6,622 bases of DNA from CAZAMT01 sp964486145 (GTDB lineage Bacteria; Bacteroidota; Bacteroidia; Bacteroidales; JAAAOM01): contig CAZAMT010000235.1 in assembly GCA_964486145.1 (NCBI GenBank), forward strand, positions 1 to 6,622. The letters run 5' to 3'. The position numbers were made by a program, and so were the translations under genes. The notes under the pieces were generated by a model. That model ran no database searches, was not told the DNA's origin, and worked only from the letters and a program-made list of their open reading frames with translations. Shown in pieces: positions 1 through 6,257 of the stretch; position 1 is the stretch's first letter, and each line of letters starts with the position of its first letter.

Positions 1-17
1 GTTAAAGAGCGTTTCAT
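1..17 (-). CDS. Possible 5' end of a further gene, cut by window edge
   Basis: On the minus strand the stop codon of the CPBP protease overlaps an ATG in the arrangement ATGA (14-17). The new frame reads M-K-R-S-L and stays open to the window edge. Overlapping stop/start codons are a usual mark of translationally coupled operon genes, so this may be the start of the next gene. Only five full codons are visible, so the product cannot be named and the ATG may be chance. Confidence 0.2.
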
Positions 18-952
18 CCAGAGAGCGATCGGTAATTTGATCGTATCTTTTGGTACCTGTATATCAGGAATAAGAAAATAAACATACCGGCCATACTGGC
101 AATCACATAATACATATCTGATTCAGTAGCACCAATTGTTTCGAGTTCTTCATTTACCATATCATTTGAAAAAAGGTAGTAAAATAAAACAGCAGAAGCA
201 TTGTTTACGAAGTGTGCTGTTATTGGTATCCATATGGAGCCGGTCCACACCAGCAAATATCCAAACAACACACCCAGAAACATGCGAGGTATAAATCCAT
301 AAAACTGCATATGCAGGGCACTAAATAATATGGCGGCAACCCATATTCCTGCATGGTGATTCCTGAAAAACCGCGTTAACTGTTTTTGGATGACACCCCT
401 GAAAAGTAATTCTTCACCAAGGGCCGGCAAAACTGCAATCATAAAAAGGTTAAGAAGAAAAACATCAAAGGTGTTTGCAGAGATAAGCATTTCGGTGAGT
501 TCGGCAGCGGTTTCTTCCATTTCTTTCATCCAATTCTCAATCCTTTCCATAGAATCGGGCAGGTTTACATTGGCATTTAACTCCGCCAAATAATTAATAA
601 ATGGTATGGAAATGATTGCCAGGATAATAACTATTATCAATACAAAAGGATAAGGTTTATTCCTGATTTTAAGATATGATGAAATCGTTGAACCAAATAA
701 GCTTGCAGCAATAAATGGTGGTATGATAAACAATCCGATGCTTTGTGTAATTTGAAGATATTTTAATAAGAGCAGATTTGATTTATCTGTAAAATCGGCA
801 AGGCCAAGAATTTCCGTAATTGAATTATCAAAAAACAATGTGCCTGCCAAAGCTCCCAGCGTCATAGTTATTAGAAAAGAAAGAAAAATGATAATCAATG
901 TAAGCATTATCTGTGCTCCAACAGGTATGCCCTGCAAATCTAATTTTCCCAT
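14..952 (-). CDS. CPBP family intramembrane metalloprotease (CAAX-like)
   Basis: A 312-residue polytopic membrane protein of the CPBP/Abi family, which contains prenyl-protein-type proteases and bacteriocin-immunity-like proteins. The family motifs are present in order: EELLFRG with E180, E181 and R185; F210-x3-H214 in a following helix; and H247-F-V-N-N with N250/N251. These supply the membrane-embedded catalytic Glu and His residues. Hydrophobic segments lie near residues 13-40, 68-90, 102-122, 162-180, 200-215, 223-245 and 283-300. An acidic, Glu-rich amphipathic insert (about 132-158) separates the N-terminal helices from the catalytic core. The ATG at 950-952 opens directly into the first helix region and has no Shine-Dalgarno sequence. 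The gene is divergent from the dCMP deaminase. Family assignment is firm. The substrate is unknown, and a processing role in the envelope is only inferred. Confidence 0.93.
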   Translation of the reverse strand: MGKLDLQGIPVGAQIMLTLIIIFLSFLITMTLGALAGTLFFDNSITEILGLADFTDKSNLLLLKYLQITQSIGLFIIPPFIAASLFGSTISSYLKIRNKPYPFVLIIVIILAIISIPFINYLAELNANVNLPDSMERIENWMKEMEETAAELTEMLISANTFDVFLLNLFMIAVLPALGEELLFRGVIQKQLTRFFRNHHAGIWVAAILFSALHMQFYGFIPRMFLGVLFGYLLVWTGSIWIPITAHFVNNASAVLFYYLFSNDMVNEELETIGATESDMYYVIASMAGMFIFLFLIYRYQKIRSNYRSLSG

Positions 953-961
953 GGTTCAATT

Positions 962-980
962 ATTATATTGCTAATATAAT
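962..980. repeat. 8-bp inverted repeat in CPBP gene leader
   Basis: ATTATATT (962-969) and AATATAAT (973-980) are perfect reverse complements around a 3-nt spacer. The repeat lies 10-28 bp upstream of the CPBP protease ATG. It includes, on the minus strand, TATATTAG (971-978), a 7-of-8 match to the Bacteroidota -7 element TAnnTTTG. It could be an operator overlapping the promoter, or a small 5'-UTR hairpin. Being all A/T in its arms, it could also be chance. Confidence 0.4.
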
Positions 981-1096
981 CACCCTTGCTAAAATCTGCC
1001 ATGTTTCATAAACATTTATATTCGTTTGTTATCATGTTTAGGTATTACGGATAATGTAAATTGCTTTCCATGCAGGCGGGCAAAGCGTTCATAAGG

Positions 1097-1127
1097 TGAA
1101 AGTTAAAAGTTTGGTATTGGACTTTCA
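1097..1127. repeat. 7-bp inverted repeat, 17-nt spacer
   Basis: TGAAAGT (1097-1103) and ACTTTCA (1121-1127) are perfect reverse complements around a 17-nt spacer, in the middle of the divergent intergenic region. The role is unknown. The centre-to-centre spacing of 24 bp is too long for a typical single dimeric operator, so a weak RNA or DNA stem, or chance, is as likely. Confidence 0.25.
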
Positions 1128-1171
1128 GCCCTTCTGTTGTTTTTGATTTGTTTATTTCAAGGTAAATCCTA

Positions 1172-1188
1172 AAAGTAAAATTTACTTT
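1172..1188. promoter_or_regulatory. 17-bp palindrome, candidate operator
   Basis: AAAGTAAA (1172-1179), one central A, then TTTACTTT (1181-1188): a perfect 8-bp inverted repeat with a 1-bp centre. It sits about 40 bp upstream of the candidate -7 element of the dCMP deaminase/protease transcript, which is a plausible activator or repressor position. The compact symmetrical form is typical of dimeric helix-turn-helix operators and is too tight to be an RNA hairpin. No regulator is encoded in the window. Confidence 0.4.
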
Positions 1189-1228
1189 ACGTTTCATGAG
1201 GCATTCTGCATAAGAGATCGAATAATTG

Positions 1229-1236
1229 TATATTTG
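1229..1236 (+). promoter_or_regulatory. Candidate -7 promoter element (TAnnTTTG)
   Basis: TATATTTG is an exact match to the Bacteroidota primary-sigma -7 consensus TAnnTTTG. It lies 51 bp upstream of the dCMP deaminase ATG, giving a predicted leader of roughly 45 nt. A clear -33 TTG element is not visible at the expected spacing, which lowers confidence. It would drive the deaminase and probably the downstream protease. Confidence 0.5.
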
Positions 1237-1287
1237 CCTTTCTTATAACATTTTGGTATAGAATCTGTATATAAATCAAAAATTTTA

Positions 1288-1758
1288 ATGGCTGAGAAGG
1301 TAGATTCAGATATTTTGCACCCTTACAACGAAAAGCAATTGCAATTTGATCAACGTTACTTAGAAATGGCCAGGATTTGGGCAAAAAACTCATATTGCAA
1401 GCGCAGACAGGTTGGAGCCCTGATTGTGAAAGAAAAAATGATCATTTCCGATGGCTATAACGGAACCCCATCAGGTTTTGAGAACGTTTGCGAGGATGAA
1501 AACTATAAAACGAAACCATACGTGCTTCATGCAGAAGCAAATGCCATTACAAAAGTTGCCAAGTCGAACAACAGTAGTGAAAATTCTACGTTATACGTAA
1601 CCTGTTCGCCATGCATGGAATGTGCAAAACTGATCATTCAATCGGGTATTCGGAGGGTGGTTTTTTTTGATGCCTATCACAATCAGGATGGAATTGAGTT
1701 ATTGAAAAGAGCAGGAATTGAAATAGTAAAAATTGATTTTGAAAAGCCCGGGCATTGA
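1288..1758 (+). CDS. dCMP deaminase (deoxycytidylate deaminase)
   Basis: This cytosolic zinc enzyme converts dCMP to dUMP, feeding thymidylate synthesis. The 156-residue protein carries the deaminase signature HAEANAI (zinc ligand H81, catalytic proton shuttle E83) and SPCMEC (zinc ligands C109 and C112). It also has the dCMP-deaminase-type block GYNGTPSGFENVCED (56-70), associated with nucleotide binding in this family and absent from simple cytidine deaminases. The conserved core starts near F20-D-Q-R-Y-L-E-M-A. The first 18 or so residues are a poorly conserved-looking polar extension, and the only internal Met near the core (M27) would delete conserved sequence, so the ATG at 1288 is preferred. 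The upstream sequence is A/T-rich without a Shine-Dalgarno sequence. The gene lies 42 bp before the S41 protease on the same strand, probably co-transcribed. The functional call is strong; allosteric control by dCTP/dTTP is known in some relatives but not shown here. Confidence 0.95.
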   Translation: MAEKVDSDILHPYNEKQLQFDQRYLEMARIWAKNSYCKRRQVGALIVKEKMIISDGYNGTPSGFENVCEDENYKTKPYVLHAEANAITKVAKSNNSSENSTLYVTCSPCMECAKLIIQSGIRRVVFFDAYHNQDGIELLKRAGIEIVKIDFEKPGH

Positions 1759-1800
1759 ACAAAATAAATAGCGCAACATCATTTTATTAACATTGAATTT

Positions 1801-3417
1801 ATGCAACTAAAGAAGAATAAGAAAATCGCGATCATAGGTCCGCTGGTGCTGGCACTTTCCATCATCGTTGGGATATTTGTAGGGATGAATTTCAACAAGA
1901 AAGCTGTAGATAACCGCTTTATTATTTATCCCCGGGTTGATAAGCTCAACAGCATCCTGAATTATGTGGAAGAAGACTACGTTGACACGGTTGATAAGGA
2001 AGAATTGATTGAAATGACCATACCGAAAATGCTCAAGGAACTTGATCCGCATTCCATTTACATTCCTGCGCAGGAATTAAAGCGTGTCAATGAGCCATTG
2101 CAGGGAAATTTTAGTGGTATTGGCGTTCAATTTAACATGCAAAATGATACGGTTGCAATTATCAGGACCATTGCCAACGGGCCATCCGAAAAGGTTGGCA
2201 TTCTTGCCGGTGATCGTATTGTTGAGGTGAATGATGAGGTAGTCGCGGGTGTGGGCATGTCGAGCGACAGCATTGTTTCAAGGCTCAAAGGACCAAAGGG
2301 AACAATGGTTGAAGTCGGTGTGTTGCGCAAAGGGGTTGATGAACTGATTGATTTTGAAATTACGCGTGACGATATACCGTTGTACAGCGTTGATGTTACC
2401 TACATGATCGATGATTCACTTGGTTATTTGAAGATTAGCAAATTTTCAAAAACTACTTTTGATGAATTTATGGAAGGTGTGAATGATCTTAAATCCAAGG
2501 GAATGAAGGATTTAATCATTGATTTGAGAGACAACAGCGGTGGTTACATGGATGCCGCCACTAATATTGCCGACCAGTTTTTAAATAATGGTGAGCTCAT
2601 TGTCTATACGCGGGGGAAAGCAAGACCACGAACGAATGTATATGCAACTCCCGGAGGAGCATGCAATGACATTGATGTTTCGGTACTCATTAATGAATAC
2701 TCAGCATCCGCGAGTGAAATCCTGGCCGGTGCGATTCAGGATAACGACAGGGGCACCATCATCGGGCGGCGATCGTTTGGGAAGGGGCTTGTTCAGGAAC
2801 AACGGGTGTTCAAAGATGGTTCAGCTATCCGGCTTACGATTGCAAGGTATTATACTCCCACAGGCAGGAGTATACAAAAACCCTATGAAAACGGTTCGGA
2901 TGAGTATTACAAAGATATCATGATTCGTTACCATAACGGTGAGTTTTCCAGCCGGGACAGCATTCATTTTCAGGATACCATAAAGTTTGTAACAAAAGGC
3001 GGTAAAGTAGTTTATGGTGGCGGGGGTATCATGCCCGATATTTTTGTGCCACTTGACACCACCCTGGTAAGTGGATATTATGAAAAAATAAGGAATAAAG
3101 GCCTGATTTTCAGATTTGCATTTGACTATGTGGATAAACACAGGGATGTGTTAAAGGAAAAGGATTCTTTTGGTAACTTGAAAGCGTATCTCGATAACAA
3201 AAAGATTTTAAACGACTTTGTGTCATATGCATCAAAGAAGGGTGTGAAGCCCAACTGGCCTGAGATACGCGAGGCGGAAAAATACATCAGTGTTCAGTTA
3301 AAAGCCTATATAGCCAGAAATGTACTTGATAACAAAGGCTTTTTTCCAATTATCCAGGAGATTGATCAAACACTTCAAAAAGGGATCGAGGTTATGGCAA
3401 ACAATCAACAGGATTGA
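1801..3417 (+). CDS. S41 family carboxyl-terminal processing protease (CTP/Prc-like)
   Basis: A 538-residue serine protease of the C-terminal processing family, which cleaves envelope proteins at or near their C-termini. Residues 1-8 are basic, followed by a single hydrophobic segment (about 9-30), so the enzyme is probably membrane-anchored or exported, facing the periplasm. A PDZ domain spans roughly 98-185, with its ligand-binding loop at GIGVQF (106-111) and the AGDRIVEVND turn (136-145). The peptidase core follows. The Ser nucleophile is S303 in SASASEI, the general base is K328 in FGKG, and Q332 follows; the 25-residue Ser-Lys spacing matches Tsp and CtpB. YYTPTGRSIQ (350-359) and GGGGIMPD (406-413) are typical of this family. 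A C-terminal helical extension (about 425-538) follows. All catalytic residues are intact. The start at 1801 gives a sensible signal-anchor and lies 42 bp after the deaminase stop. Substrates are unknown. Confidence 0.95.
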   Translation: MQLKKNKKIAIIGPLVLALSIIVGIFVGMNFNKKAVDNRFIIYPRVDKLNSILNYVEEDYVDTVDKEELIEMTIPKMLKELDPHSIYIPAQELKRVNEPLQGNFSGIGVQFNMQNDTVAIIRTIANGPSEKVGILAGDRIVEVNDEVVAGVGMSSDSIVSRLKGPKGTMVEVGVLRKGVDELIDFEITRDDIPLYSVDVTYMIDDSLGYLKISKFSKTTFDEFMEGVNDLKSKGMKDLIIDLRDNSGGYMDAATNIADQFLNNGELIVYTRGKARPRTNVYATPGGACNDIDVSVLINEYSASASEILAGAIQDNDRGTIIGRRSFGKGLVQEQRVFKDGSAIRLTIARYYTPTGRSIQKPYENGSDEYYKDIMIRYHNGEFSSRDSIHFQDTIKFVTKGGKVVYGGGGIMPDIFVPLDTTLVSGYYEKIRNKGLIFRFAFDYVDKHRDVLKEKDSFGNLKAYLDNKKILNDFVSYASKKGVKPNWPEIREAEKYISVQLKAYIARNVLDNKGFFPIIQEIDQTLQKGIEVMANNQQD

Positions 3418-3513
3418 TTCAGCGGAATTGAGGAGCTATGGAATAGCGAGAGATTTAACAGTATTCCTTTTAAATCAATGGTTGGTTGACTGATAGTTTA
3501 AAAACCTAACCGT
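3418..3513. other. Convergent intergenic region without a clear terminator
   Basis: These 96 bp separate the convergent protease and SMP-30 genes. The best symmetry is GGTTGGTT (3480-3487) against AACCTAACC (3503-3511), which pairs only with a bulge and has no T-tract after it. I therefore do not call a terminator here. Confidence 0.5.
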
Positions 3514-4473
3514 TTAGTTATTTTCCGGCATACCTTTTCCAAAATAACTGCATGGAATGCCTTTGCTACCCGGCCGTACTGAAAACAGGCCTCCTGCATG
3601 GGGGTATTTTTCCCAATCTTCGTCTTTCATTCCTCCACTTGCTGACGTGATATACATGGTTTTCAGGTCGCTGCCTCCAAAGGCAACTGAGGTAACATTT
3701 TTAGCAGGCACTTCAATTTTCCCGAGGTATTCACCTGTTTCCGGATCCCACCGGGTAACCGAACTGCCCCCCCACATGGCAATCCATAGTTTTCCTTCCG
3801 AATCAAGCGTGCTCCCGTCCGGATGACCTAAGGTATCAGGAATCTGAACAGCCACTTGCGGATTGGATATTTCACCGGTTTGGTGATTGTAGTTAAAAGA
3901 AGTTACCTGCCGTGTAGGGGTATCAATATAATACATTTTTGTGTTATCAAGCGACCAGGCAATTCCGTTTGAAACTCTTACGGAATCAATCATTTTGTAA
4001 GAAGAAAAATCCGGATCCACCCTGTAAAGGCCTCCGTTGCGTTTGTTTCCTGACATGGTTCCGACCCAGAAGCGGCCCGCCGGATCACATTTACCATCGT
4101 TAAAACGGTTGTTTAAGGAGGTATCTTCGGGACTTACATGGTGGATAAGTTCTTCGGTTTGCAGGTCAAGGGAGTAAATGCCATCTTCGAGCGCAACCAG
4201 TACCTGGTTATCATCCACAGGTACTACTGTTCCAACTTTCTGACCTAAATTAATCACCCGGTTTGTGTCCGTTTCCGGGTAATAAATATTTAACAATTCA
4301 GAATTGATATCCACCCAAAAAAGCCGTTTATTGTTATAGTCCCACAATGCACCTTCGCCCAGTTTGGCTTTTGCATCAATGACCAATTTGACCTCGTTGG
4401 GAGTGTTCATTTGGTTGCAATTAGTTAAAAGAAAAGCAAAAAACAGAATGTACGTAAGGTTTGGTGTTTTCAT
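3514..4473 (-). CDS. SMP-30/gluconolactonase/LRE family lipoprotein
   Basis: A 319-residue six-bladed beta-propeller of the SMP-30/regucalcin family, whose characterised members are metal-dependent sugar lactonases (gluconolactone-type ring opening). Conserved elements appear in order: LGEGALWD with metal ligand E40; RFNDGKCDPAGRFWVGTM (123-140) with N125/D126; VSNGIAW with metal ligand N169; and HPDGSTLD with metal ligand D219. By comparison with human regucalcin (E18, N154, D204), the catalytic metal site looks intact. The N-terminus is a signal peptide ending in the lipobox-like LLTNC with C19, so the mature protein is probably a lipoprotein of about 300 residues, exported from the cytoplasm. 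Asn at the -1 position is less usual than Gly, Ala or Ser. The gene is single, convergent to the protease and divergent from the beta-barrel gene, so no pathway is implied by neighbours. Family is secure; the actual lactone substrate is unknown. Confidence 0.92.
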   Translation of the reverse strand: MKTPNLTYILFFAFLLTNCNQMNTPNEVKLVIDAKAKLGEGALWDYNNKRLFWVDINSELLNIYYPETDTNRVINLGQKVGTVVPVDDNQVLVALEDGIYSLDLQTEELIHHVSPEDTSLNNRFNDGKCDPAGRFWVGTMSGNKRNGGLYRVDPDFSSYKMIDSVRVSNGIAWSLDNTKMYYIDTPTRQVTSFNYNHQTGEISNPQVAVQIPDTLGHPDGSTLDSEGKLWIAMWGGSSVTRWDPETGEYLGKIEVPAKNVTSVAFGGSDLKTMYITSASGGMKDEDWEKYPHAGGLFSVRPGSKGIPCSYFGKGMPENN

Positions 4474-4616
4474 AGGATGAAAAATTAAGTGGTAATAATT
4501 TGAACAATTTACAATAAAAAAACTTTAATAGTGTATAAAAATGAAATTTAATTATCTACTGAAAACCTCAAATTCATTACTTTTGTTCAATATTTAACCC
4601 TTTAATTTAAACGTTT
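4474..4616. other. Divergent promoter region
   Basis: This 143-bp, very A/T-rich region lies between the SMP-30 lipoprotein gene (minus) and the beta-barrel gene (plus) and should hold both promoters. A good -7 match is seen only for the plus strand (4578-4585). On the minus strand only a 7-of-8 match, TAATTTTT close to the start codon, is visible, which is not convincing. No reading frame of note occurs. Confidence 0.55.
4578..4585 (+). promoter_or_regulatory. Candidate -7 promoter element (TAnnTTTG)
   Basis: TACTTTTG is an exact match to the Bacteroidota -7 consensus TAnnTTTG, 31 bp upstream of the beta-barrel ATG, which predicts a short leader of about 25 nt. No clear -33 TTG is seen at the expected distance. 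Its position just ahead of a secreted-protein gene with its own terminator supports a monocistronic unit. Confidence 0.55.
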
Positions 4617-5297
4617 ATGAGAAAGTTAGTTTACATCCTGTCAATCAGTTTGTTATTTTTAGCCGGGCAACAGGTTTCTGCTCAAAACGATGCGTATAAC
4701 ATTGGTGATAAAACCGCAAGTATTGGATTAACAGTTGGTTATTATGGTTATGGATTCCTGGGTTCGCGGTCCATAGGATTTCCTCCTATTACGCTAACAG
4801 GGGAATATGGATTCCATGAATACGTTAGCGCCGGAGCATATCTTGGTTTTGCAAGTTGGAAATATGACTATAGTGGATATGGATATAATTATTCATATCG
4901 CTGGAGTTTCGTCTCTGCAGGAGCCAGAGCTACTTTTCATTACCTGCCTTTATTAAATGAAAATCTGGAATTGGATATTGATGAGGAAAAATTTGACTTT
5001 TATCTATCAGTCATAGCAGGACTTGAATTTCAGAATTATAAATCAGATGATGATATTATTGGAGTAGATTATTCCAATGACGTAGATCTNNNNNNNNNNN
5101 NNNNNNNNNNNNNNNNNNNNNNNNNNNNNNNNNNNNNNNNNNNNNNNNNNNNNNNNNNNNNNNNNNNNNNNNNNNNNNNNNNNNNNNNNCCCTTTGCCGG
5201 ATTTAAGTATATGGTAAATGAACAGCTTGGTGTTTTTGCCGAGGGAGGATGGAATGCATTTGGTTTTTTCACTTTAGGTGCCTCCATAAGATTTTAA
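4617..5297 (+). CDS. Outer-membrane beta-barrel protein, interrupted by assembly gap
   Basis: The N-terminus has a classical signal peptide: basic MRK, a hydrophobic core (about 4-16), and a VSA cleavage site after A22. The mature chain alternates hydrophobic and Gly/Tyr/Phe-rich strands (for example GLTVGYYGYGFLGSRSIGF from residue 37, and the Tyr-rich stretch around residues 82-95) with acidic turns. It ends FFTLGASIRF with a terminal Phe, the usual mark of a BamA-inserted outer-membrane barrel. This fits the small Bacteroidota barrel families of roughly 200 residues. About 157 codons precede the run of 100 Ns and 35 follow it. Both sides are in the same frame in the assembled sequence, but if the gap length is a placeholder this is not evidence of continuity. 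The C-terminal part still looks like the proper end of the same protein. The gene has its own candidate promoter and terminator. Barrel assignment is good; the specific function (structural, adhesion or transport) is unknown. Confidence 0.85.
   Translation: MRKLVYILSISLLFLAGQQVSAQNDAYNIGDKTASIGLTVGYYGYGFLGSRSIGFPPITLTGEYGFHEYVSAGAYLGFASWKYDYSGYGYNYSYRWSFVSAGARATFHYLPLLNENLELDIDEEKFDFYLSVIAGLEFQNYKSDDDIIGVDYSNDVDXXXXXXXXXXXXXXXXXXXXXXXXXXXXXXXXXXPFAGFKYMVNEQLGVFAEGGWNAFGFFTLGASIRF
5090..5189. other. Assembly gap (100 Ns)
   Basis: Exactly 100 consecutive Ns occur inside the beta-barrel gene. A run of exactly 100 is the customary placeholder for a scaffold gap of unknown length, so distances and reading frame across it are not reliable. 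Confidence 0.98.
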
Positions 5298-5319
5298 TAA
5301 AATTTACTTGATTAACAGG

Positions 5320-5357
5320 CCATTGAAAAGTAATTTCAATTTTTCAATGGTTTTTTT
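5320..5357 (+). terminator. Intrinsic terminator of the beta-barrel gene
   Basis: CCATTGAAAA (5320-5329) and TTTTCAATGG (5341-5350) form a perfect 10-bp stem with an 11-nt loop, followed at once by seven Ts (5351-5357). It lies 22 bp after the barrel gene stop. The T-run overlaps the stop codon of the convergent DUF3108 gene (5356-5358). On the minus strand the hairpin is not followed by a T-run, so termination is expected mainly in the plus direction. Confidence 0.85.
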
Positions 5358-6150
5358 ATTTATCCAATGGAACAAGTGGATACATGATGTTTTCATATTC
5401 TGCCAAATCACATTTAACCGATCCCACAAGCATATCAAAACGAACCTGTAACGGCAGGTAATTGGCATCATCGGAAATATAAATGGTCATGTCGTCTTCT
5501 GATTCGAAAATTCGTCCGGGTTCAACCACTGGATCAAATCGGAGGCACATGAAAGTTCCGAGTTTTGTTTTCACTTTTTCCCTGCCACGGAAACGTATGT
5601 CGAACGGAAAAATTTCATCGCTAAAAAATGTTTCCACATCAATCACATCGCCGGGGCGCATCTTTTTATAATCAATGCGTCTCAAATAATACAGGGTTGA
5701 TACCATGTCAAGAATATTCGGCGGAACTTCAACTTTTCCTGATTTGGTACTAATCACCATGCTATCGTTATGGAAATATTCAACCTCATTGTAAAAAGTG
5801 TAATTGCCTTCGTGTATGTCGCGAATAGCCATGTATGGTAAATTGGTAACCGGGTCAAAATAGCTTGCATAAATGTCTTCAATATTAAACAATCTATCAA
5901 CCAGACCAACACTTACCGCTTTTGCTTCAGCGTAGTACGCCGTTTTTCCTTTGTATGAGGTTTTTTTCAGGTTCAAATGTGCCCTTCCGCCAACAATGGG
6001 TCCGTATCTCAATTCGTACACCAATCGTTCACCTGCTCTAAATGGCTTATAAACAACAGGTTTGGTTGGATCCTGTGCCAGAACCGACAAACACATTGTT
6101 CCTGCGAGCAAAACGATAATCCATATTCTATTGCTTTTTTTCATATCCAT
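5356..6150 (-). CDS. DUF3108 domain-containing periplasmic protein
   Basis: A 264-residue exported protein of the DUF3108 family, whose molecular function is not established. An N-terminal signal peptide has basic KK at 4-5, a hydrophobic core (about 9-23) and a probable cleavage at SVLA before Q26. The cysteine at 20 is preceded by Met and does not form a lipobox, so a soluble periplasmic protein is expected. The mature part opens with FRAGERLVYELRYGPIVGGRA (from residue 37), a layout usual for this family, and is beta-rich throughout. Other recognisable blocks are YASYFDPVTNLPY (94-106), MRPGDVIDVETFFSDEIFPF (164-183) and TIYISDDANYLPLQVRF (222-238). Two starts are possible, 6150 or the ATG at 6142-6144 two codons in; both keep the signal peptide and neither has a Shine-Dalgarno sequence. 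The gene ends against the terminator of the convergent barrel gene. Family call is good; a role in envelope maintenance is only a guess. Confidence 0.88.
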   Translation of the reverse strand: MDMKKSNRIWIIVLLAGTMCLSVLAQDPTKPVVYKPFRAGERLVYELRYGPIVGGRAHLNLKKTSYKGKTAYYAEAKAVSVGLVDRLFNIEDIYASYFDPVTNLPYMAIRDIHEGNYTFYNEVEYFHNDSMVISTKSGKVEVPPNILDMVSTLYYLRRIDYKKMRPGDVIDVETFFSDEIFPFDIRFRGREKVKTKLGTFMCLRFDPVVEPGRIFESEDDMTIYISDDANYLPLQVRFDMLVGSVKCDLAEYENIMYPLVPLDK

Positions 6151-6257
6151 GTATCAATTAACCATTACCCTGGTGTTTCAAAATCCATGCCTATTATACG
6201 GCTTATTTGTTTACAGGGTGTTACGGGTATATTAAGTTTACCAGTGTTTATCGTTGG

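Larger units (their letters stand above)
953..1287. other. Divergent intergenic region with promoter and inverted repeats
   Basis: This 335-bp, mostly AT-rich gap separates the divergent CPBP protease and dCMP deaminase genes, so it should hold promoters for both. I see no convincing reading frame in it. It holds an 8-bp perfect inverted repeat at 962-980, a 7-bp one at 1097-1127, a 17-bp near-perfect palindrome at 1172-1188 and a -7-like element at 1229-1236, each described separately. A short, more GC-rich patch around 1072-1090 has no function I can name. Confidence 0.7.

Noticed and set aside
1072..1090. Resemblance of a GC-richer patch (CAGGCGGGCAAAGCGTTC) to part of the GC-rich block at 6520-6540
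   Set aside because: The match needs several insertions and mismatches over fewer than 20 bases and is within chance expectation.
2588..2923. 111-codon plus-strand frame inside the protease gene
   Set aside because: It is an out-of-frame shadow of the S41 peptidase core, which is intact with all catalytic residues in the main frame.
2821..3141. 106-codon minus-strand frame opposite the protease gene
   Set aside because: Antisense shadow of a well-supported gene, without family resemblance.
3480..3511. Possible bidirectional terminator between the protease and SMP-30 genes
   Set aside because: The arms GGTTGGTT and AACCTAACC pair only with a bulge and there is no T-run after the stem in either direction.
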